The notes beneath the pieces were generated by a model. The model saw only the letters and a list, made by a program, of their open reading frames with translations. It searched no databases and was not told the origin of the DNA. 11,547 bases of DNA. It comes from an uncultured Clostridia bacterium. Its GTDB lineage: Bacteria > Bacillota > Clostridia > TANB77 > CAG-508. The stretch is from contig CANQMG010000045.1 of the NCBI GenBank assembly GCA_947624925.1, forward strand, positions 1 to 11,547, given 5' to 3'. A program made the position numbers and the translations under genes. Numbering within the stretch: the stretch's first letter is position 1; every line of letters starts with the position of its first letter. Shown here in pieces: positions 6,818-11,547 of the stretch.

Positions 6818-8497
6818 ATGGCTTTTGATGGTTTTATAACAAAATCAATTGTAAATGAATTAAATGATACTATTTTAAATGGAAAAGTTAATAAAATTTA
6901 CATGCCTAATAAAAATACTATTTTAATAAGTGTATATGCTAATGGATTAAAATATTTATTAAATATATGTATTGATTCTAATAATTGCAGGCTTAATTTA
7001 ACTACAAATGCTAAGGAAAACGCATTAGTTGCCCCTAGTTTTTGTATGCTTCTTAGAAAATATTTAACTGGAAATAAAATTACTAGTATATATAATTATG
7101 ATTTAGAAAGGGTAATAGTTTTTGAGTTAGAAGGATATAATGATTTAAATGATTTAGTAAATAGAAAACTTATTGTAGAGCTTATGGGTAAACATAGTAA
7201 CATTATTCTTACTAATGAAAATAACGTAATTATTGATAGTGTTAGACATATATATTCTGAGGATAATTCTTACAGAACAATTGCACCGGCATCTTATTAT
7301 AAATTTCCAAATAATGAGAAATTAAGTTTTATTAAGATAAATTCATTTGATGAGTTTAATAATATTATAAAAAATGAAAGTAAAAGCTTAGAGGATGTTT
7401 TATCTAGTAAGTTTATTGGATTTAGTAAATCCATTGCCAAATATTATGTTGATTTAAATAATGGTAATTTGCCTAAGATATATGATTCCTTTAAAAATTT
7501 AATTATTAATATAGATTCATTAAATATAAAATGTGTTAATATTAACGATAATGATTACATTTTAACATCTAATAATAGCTATTCTAAACTAAATGTTAAT
7601 TTTTTTATTGATGATTTCTACTCTTCAAAAGAAAACGCAGAAATTTTTTCAAATTATAAAAATACATTACTTAAATTAATTTTAAATAATTTAAAAAAAT
7701 ATACAAAGCGTTTGGACAATATTAATTCTAAGTTAAAAGAATGTGAAAATATGGAATTATATAGATTATATGGTGAGCTTATTACCGCTAATTTATATAA
7801 AATAAAAAATGAAAATTTATCTAGTATTACTTTGGAAAATTATTATGATAATAATAATTTAATTACTATTCCTCTTGATAAAAGATTTTATCCTTCTATT
7901 AATGCAAAAAGATATTTTAAAAAGTATAATAAATTAAAAAATACTTTAAATATAGTGTCAAATCAAAAATTAGAGACTAAAAATGAATTAGATTATATAC
8001 AAAGTATTGTTTATTCCTTAGAATATGCAAAAACTATAAGTGACTTAGATGAGGTATATTCGGAAATATCTGAAAATTTACTTTTAGGTGATAAAAAAAG
8101 TAAACTTAAGATTAAAACTAATAAAAAGAATTCTAATTTTGAAAATAAACCAATTCAATATAACATAGATAATTTTACTGTATTAGTAGGTAAAAATAAT
8201 AAACAAAATGATTATTTAACTTTTAAATTAGCAAGTAAAAATGACATTTGGTTTCATACTAAGGATATTCATGGTAGCCATGTAATTTTAAAGACAAATA
8301 ATTTGGAAAATGTTCCTTATAGTATTTTGGAAAAATGTGCTCAAATTGCTGCTTTTTATAGTAAGGCAAATAAGGCTACTAAAGTAAATGTAGATTATAC
8401 TTTAGTTAAAAATGTTAGAAAAGCTAAAGGTGCAAAACCTGGAATGGTTATTTTTACAAATTATAAAACTGTAACAGTAACACCATCTATAAATTAA
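6818..8497 (+). CDS. rqcH: RqcH/NFACT family ribosome-associated quality control protein
   Basis: This 559-residue protein matches the NFACT (Rqc2/NEMF, formerly FbpA/YloA) family. RqcH binds obstructed 50S subunits carrying peptidyl-tRNA and recruits tRNA-Ala to add C-terminal alanine tails that mark the chain for proteolysis. The NFACT-N domain begins MAFDGFITKSIVNELN and includes APSFCMLLRKYL (72-83). The position of the D97-R98 pair important for tRNA recruitment in B. subtilis RqcH is E97-R98 here. A Lys/Asn/Leu-rich coiled-coil middle (about 270-420) follows. The NFACT-R domain (about 445-559) has NDIWFHTKDIHGSHV (475-489), DYT and GAKPGMV (538-544). Length is near the B. subtilis protein. 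The ATG at 6818 is chosen because GGAGG (6806-6810) lies 7 bases away, the promoter at 6765-6793 leaves only a short leader, and MAFDG is the family start. It is transcribed alone. Confidence 0.93.
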   Translation: MAFDGFITKSIVNELNDTILNGKVNKIYMPNKNTILISVYANGLKYLLNICIDSNNCRLNLTTNAKENALVAPSFCMLLRKYLTGNKITSIYNYDLERVIVFELEGYNDLNDLVNRKLIVELMGKHSNIILTNENNVIIDSVRHIYSEDNSYRTIAPASYYKFPNNEKLSFIKINSFDEFNNIIKNESKSLEDVLSSKFIGFSKSIAKYYVDLNNGNLPKIYDSFKNLIINIDSLNIKCVNINDNDYILTSNNSYSKLNVNFFIDDFYSSKENAEIFSNYKNTLLKLILNNLKKYTKRLDNINSKLKECENMELYRLYGELITANLYKIKNENLSSITLENYYDNNNLITIPLDKRFYPSINAKRYFKKYNKLKNTLNIVSNQKLETKNELDYIQSIVYSLEYAKTISDLDEVYSEISENLLLGDKKSKLKIKTNKKNSNFENKPIQYNIDNFTVLVGKNNKQNDYLTFKLASKNDIWFHTKDIHGSHVILKTNNLENVPYSILEKCAQIAAFYSKANKATKVNVDYTLVKNVRKAKGAKPGMVIFTNYKTVTVTPSIN

Positions 8498-8529
8498 TTT
8501 TAAAAAAATTTAGCAATTTCTTCGAACAT

Positions 8530-8550
8530 GGGCAGATAAAAAATCTGCCC
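8530..8550. terminator. Bidirectional-type hairpin between rqcH and the ligA operon
   Basis: A perfect 8-base-pair stem (8530-8537 with 8543-8550, GGGCAGAT and its complement) with a 5-A loop lies between two converging genes, 32 bases after the rqcH stop and 9 bases after the stop of the 78-residue gene. T-runs on either side are poor (CTTATTGTAT on the plus strand), so it is a likely but not textbook terminator. Confidence 0.6.
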
Positions 8551-8559
8551 CTTATTGTA

Positions 8560-8796
8560 TCATTCAAATTTCTTATATTCAATTTCTGTTGCAAATGCTA
8601 ATATTTCTCTTAGTCTTTTTTTAGTTATTACTATTTGTCTTGGTTGTGGATTTTTTTCATCTTCTTCTACTAATTTTTGAGTATAGCAATCTTCTGAAGT
8701 TTTATAAATTAAATATCTATTTCTTACATATGTTAAATATATCTGAAATCCATTGTCTAAATCTTTTTCATATTTTTCAAAAATTTCCTTTTTCAA
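8560..8796 (-). CDS. Conserved-looking 78-residue protein of unknown function, coupled to ligA
   Basis: I do not recognise this family. The protein is soluble and charged. An N-terminal helix (MKKEIFEKYEKDLDN) leads to a predicted beta hairpin (FQIYLTYVRNRYLIYKT), an acidic loop containing NPQPRQ, and a C-terminal helix (TKKRLREILAFATEIEYKKF). There is one cysteine, no signal peptide and no membrane segment. The start is TTG at 8794-8796 with AGGAGA at 8803-8808, 6 bases away. That site overlaps the ligA stop codon (8807-8809), so the gene is probably translated by ribosomes finishing ligA and lies in the same operon. Placement suggests a DNA-related or general housekeeping role, but nothing in the sequence proves it. 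It ends 9 bases before the shared hairpin, making it the last gene of the operon. Confidence 0.75.
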   Translation of the reverse strand: MKKEIFEKYEKDLDNGFQIYLTYVRNRYLIYKTSEDCYTQKLVEEDEKNPQPRQIVITKKRLREILAFATEIEYKKFE

Positions 8797-8806
8797 TTTA
8801 ATTCTC

Positions 8807-10804
8807 CTATTTTATCATATCCTCAAATTCTTTTTCATCTATAATTTTAACACCTAAGCTTTCTGCTTTGGTTAATTTACTTCCAGCATCTTCTCCTGCT
8901 AAAACATAATCAGTTTTTTTAGAAACAGAACTACCAGTTTTACCTCCATATTCTTCAATAATTTTACTAGCTTCATCCCTTGTATAATTTTCTAAGCTTC
9001 CTGTTAATACAAATGTAATTCCTTTAAACCTTTCATCTGTATTTTTCTTTTGATGTAATTTCATATTAACTCCAGCTTTTTTTAATTTATTTAATAAATC
9101 ATTTGTCTGTTCTTGCTCAAAAAATTCATGTATACTATTAGCAGTAATTAATCCTATTTCCCCTATTTCACTTAGTCTTATAACACTTGCCTTTTTTAAA
9201 GCATCCATAGATTTAAATTCTTTTGCTAATATTCTAGCTGATTTTATTCCTATATTTTTTATACCTAAAGCACAAATTAATCTATCTAAATCATTATTTT
9301 TACTAGTATTTATAGCATCTAGTAAATTTTGGGCAAACTTAGTTCCGTTCTTTTTTAATGATTTTATATCATCTAGTTTTAAATAGTATATATCTGCAAT
9401 ATTGTTAATTAAACCTTTATCTAATAATTGTTCTACTATTGCATCTCCTAATCCATCTATATTCATTGCCTCTTTAGATGCAAAATGTATAATATTTCTT
9501 AAATTTCTAGCAGGACATTCAATTCCTATGCACCTTGTTACCGCTTCTCCTTCTTCTCTTATAGCAGGTCCCCCACAAACAGGACATTTATCTGGCATTT
9601 TAAATTCTATTTCGTTTCCAGTTCTTTTCTTTTTTATAACTTCAACAACTTCTGGAATAACATCCCCTGCCTTTTGTATAACAACTGTATCTCCAATCTT
9701 TAAATCTTTTTCTTTAATAAAATCTTCATTATGAAGAGTTGTTTTAGATATTTTTGAGCCTGCTACTATAACTGGTTCTAAAATTGCCATTGGAGTTATA
9801 GCTCCAGTTCTACCAACTTGACATATTATATTTTTTAATATTGTCTGTTTCTTTTCTGGTGGATATTTATATGCTATTGCCCACTTAGGTGTTTTAAATG
9901 TATTACCTAAAACTTCTCTTAAGCTTATATCATCTACTTTTACAACAGCTCCATCAATGCCAAATGTTAAGTCTTCTCTTTCATTTCCTATTTTATTTAT
10001 AGCTTTAATTGCATCTTCTACATTATTGCATAAAATTTTAACAGGATTTACATTAAATCCTATTTTTTCTAGGTATAATAAAGATTCATAATGAGAATTA
10101 AATGTAATATCTTGACATTTTTGAACATTAAATATGTATATATCAAGAGGTCTTTTAGCTGTAACCGTACTATCTAATTGTCTTAGTGAACCTGCTGCTG
10201 CATTACGTGCATTTGCAAATAAAGTTTCTTCTTCTAACTCTCTTTGCTCATTTAATTCTTCAAAATCTTTTTTTCCTATAAAAACTTCTCCACGTACAGT
10301 TATTGTTATATCTTCTTTTAACCTTTTAGGAATATTTTTAATCGTTTTCAAATTTTCAGTTATATCTTCTCCAACTTGTCCATTACCTCTTGTTGCGCCT
10401 CTTACAAAAACACCCTTTTCATATTCTAGAGCAACAGATAATCCATCAATTTTAGTTTCCACTACATATTTTAATTCTTTTTCTTCATCATCTGCTACTT
10501 TTTTTACCCTTTTATCAAAAGCATAAAGTTCCTCAAAATTGAAAATATCTTGCAAACTAAGCAATGGAATTTCATGTGTATATTTATTAAAACCTTCTTT
10601 TACAGTTCCTCCAACTTTCTGCGTTAATGATTCTTTATCTATATATTCCGGATATTTAGCCTCTAAGTTTTTTAGTTCATTCATTAACATATCATATTCA
10701 AAATCACTTATTTCTGGTGAATCATCATCATAATATTTTTTTGCATGATATGCTGTCTGTTTTCTTAGTTCATCAATTCTTTTTTTGGCCTCTTCTTTCG
10801 TCAT
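8807..10804 (-). CDS. ligA: NAD-dependent DNA ligase LigA
   Basis: This full-length 665-residue bacterial DNA ligase seals nicks using NAD+, joining Okazaki fragments and completing repair. The N-terminal Ia domain has HAKKYYDDDSPEISDFEYD (20-38). The adenylation domain carries the active-site lysine in KIDG (K118-G121), followed by RGNGQVGEDIT. Later nucleotide-binding motifs are FGIDGAVVKVD (281-291) and the WAIAYKYPP region (308-316). An OB fold has QVGRTGAITPMA (329-340). A four-Cys zinc finger is C407, C410, C425 and C430. Helix-hairpin-helix repeats fill about 445-580, and a BRCT domain spans about 591-665 with GITFVLTGSL and the TDYVLAGEDAGSKLTKA element. All expected catalytic features are present. 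The ATG has AAGGAG at 10815-10820, 10 bases upstream. It lies 55 bases after pgsA and runs directly into the 78-residue gene, so three genes appear co-transcribed. Confidence 0.97.
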   Translation of the reverse strand: MTKEEAKKRIDELRKQTAYHAKKYYDDDSPEISDFEYDMLMNELKNLEAKYPEYIDKESLTQKVGGTVKEGFNKYTHEIPLLSLQDIFNFEELYAFDKRVKKVADDEEKELKYVVETKIDGLSVALEYEKGVFVRGATRGNGQVGEDITENLKTIKNIPKRLKEDITITVRGEVFIGKKDFEELNEQRELEEETLFANARNAAAGSLRQLDSTVTAKRPLDIYIFNVQKCQDITFNSHYESLLYLEKIGFNVNPVKILCNNVEDAIKAINKIGNEREDLTFGIDGAVVKVDDISLREVLGNTFKTPKWAIAYKYPPEKKQTILKNIICQVGRTGAITPMAILEPVIVAGSKISKTTLHNEDFIKEKDLKIGDTVVIQKAGDVIPEVVEVIKKKRTGNEIEFKMPDKCPVCGGPAIREEGEAVTRCIGIECPARNLRNIIHFASKEAMNIDGLGDAIVEQLLDKGLINNIADIYYLKLDDIKSLKKNGTKFAQNLLDAINTSKNNDLDRLICALGIKNIGIKSARILAKEFKSMDALKKASVIRLSEIGEIGLITANSIHEFFEQEQTNDLLNKLKKAGVNMKLHQKKNTDERFKGITFVLTGSLENYTRDEASKIIEEYGGKTGSSVSKKTDYVLAGEDAGSKLTKAESLGVKIIDEKEFEDMIK

Positions 10805-10859
10805 AGTGAAATTTCTCCTTTTTAATTAGATTTTATTGTTTAGCCTTTTTTTACTGCTA

Positions 10860-11462
10860 TTAATCTTTAAATAATTCTTTACTTCCCTTTAAATATGTAC
10901 ATGCAGATAGAATTGTTGCTATTGTAGATATTATAAATAAAAGTGTTGTAATAACATTAATTATAAGCTCTACTGTAGTTAAACCGCCTCTAAAGCATCT
11001 TCCAAATGAGTTAGTGTTATTAATATTTACAAAAGCTAATATTATTGCAAACATTTGGGATACAGTTTTTAATTTTCCCCAAATATTTGCTGCCACAACC
11101 TGTCCACTTTTTTCTACACTTAATAATCTATATCCAGAAATTATAAATTCTCTAACTATTACTATAATTGGTATCCACGATGGCAACAAGTCTTTTTCTA
11201 CTAATATAAGCATTGCAGATACAACCAAAATTTTATCAGCTAATGGATCCATAAATTTTCCAAAAGTTGTTATTTGGTTTCTCGATCTAGCAATATTTCC
11301 ATCTAATTTATCTGTAATTGATGCTATTATAAATATTAAATTCATTATCCAAAAGCTTATTTCTATATTTAAAAATTGTCCTGTTATTGGGAGTATACTT
11401 ACTATAACAATAATTGGAACTAATATTATTCTAAAAATGGTTAATTTATTTGCTAGATTCAT
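10860..11462 (-). CDS. pgsA: CDP-diacylglycerol-glycerol-3-phosphate 3-phosphatidyltransferase PgsA
   Basis: This 200-residue integral membrane enzyme makes phosphatidylglycerol phosphate from CDP-diacylglycerol and glycerol 3-phosphate, the committed step to phosphatidylglycerol and cardiolipin. The CDP-alcohol phosphatidyltransferase motif D-x2-D-G-x2-A-R-x8-G-x3-D-x3-D is complete: D51, D54, G55, A58, R59, G68, D72 and D76. The start MNLANKLTIFRI is typical of bacterial PgsA, and TFGKFMDPLADK is characteristic of this subfamily rather than of phosphatidylserine synthase. Several hydrophobic segments (about 8-28, 33-50, 78-90, 95-112, 132-148 and 163-190) fit about six membrane helices. The ATG has AAAAGGAG (11469-11476) 6 bases upstream. 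It is the first gene of the pgsA-ligA operon visible here. Any upstream partner and the operon promoter lie beyond the window or within the last 85 bases, where I see no clear promoter. Confidence 0.95.
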   Translation of the reverse strand: MNLANKLTIFRIILVPIIVIVSILPITGQFLNIEISFWIMNLIFIIASITDKLDGNIARSRNQITTFGKFMDPLADKILVVSAMLILVEKDLLPSWIPIIVIVREFIISGYRLLSVEKSGQVVAANIWGKLKTVSQMFAIILAFVNINNTNSFGRCFRGGLTTVELIINVITTLLFIISTIATILSACTYLKGSKELFKD

Positions 11463-11494
11463 TTCTTTCTCCTTTTATTTTAATATTTTAGTTA

Positions 11495-11522
11495 GAACAA
11501 AGCGCCTAGGCGCTCTTTGTTC
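11495..11522. repeat. GC-rich palindrome upstream of pgsA at the window edge
   Basis: GAACAAAG (11495-11502) and its complement (11515-11522) flank a CGCC-TA-GGCG core. As DNA there is a perfect 14-base palindrome, AGCGCCTAGGCGCT (11501-11514). As RNA it folds into a 12-base-pair stem with a 2-base bulge. No T-run follows on either strand, so it is not an ordinary terminator. The core and the following 25 bases are much richer in G and C than the rest of the window. Confidence 0.7.
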
Positions 11523-11547
11523 GTGCCGATTTGAGTTTCCGACTGAA

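Overview
The window is very AT-rich DNA with strong GGAGG-type ribosome binding sites, several TTG starts and short intergenic gaps. Gene content (a dockerin-bearing Gram-positive wall hydrolase, RqcH, a U32 protein, an RNHCP protein, a tiny Cys-rich Clostridia-type protein) points to an anaerobic Bacillota, most likely an uncultured Clostridia-like gut bacterium. The lineage is an inference from composition and families, not a marker-gene result.

Layout. Positions 1-53 (minus) hold the first 17 codons of a gene resembling the N-terminus of a dihydroorotase/amidohydrolase, with its own promoter. Positions 332-3356 (minus) form a two-gene surface operon. The first gene encodes a secreted GH73-like glucosaminidase with SH3 and type I dockerin modules. 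The second encodes a membrane-anchored beta-sandwich protein with two cadherin-like domains. The operon starts at a good promoter (3396-3425) and ends at a strong hairpin (248-278). Next comes a 49-residue Cys-rich membrane micro-protein (3584-3733, minus), divergent from a long U32-family gene (3831-6225, plus). The U32 gene carries one extra base at codon 11 that splits its conserved N-terminal motif. A convergent RNHCP zinc-ribbon gene (6265-6606, minus) follows, then rqcH (6818-8497, plus), which has a near-consensus promoter and a very short leader. The right end is a minus-strand housekeeping operon: pgsA, ligA and a 78-residue unknown whose ribosome binding site overlaps the ligA stop codon. 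The last ~50 bases hold a GC-rich palindrome unlike its surroundings.

How the genes relate. The wall hydrolase and the anchored beta-sandwich protein probably act together at the cell surface. RqcH (ribosome rescue) and the U32 protein (a family that includes RNA hydroxylation enzymes) both touch translation but are separate units. pgsA and ligA are lipid and DNA housekeeping genes. I see no tRNA, rRNA, CRISPR array, transposase or phage gene. No stretch longer than 300 bases lacks a gene. The most notable points are the U32 frameshift, the dockerin/beta-sandwich pair, the unknown gene coupled to ligA, and the edge palindrome. I found no convincing new multi-gene system.
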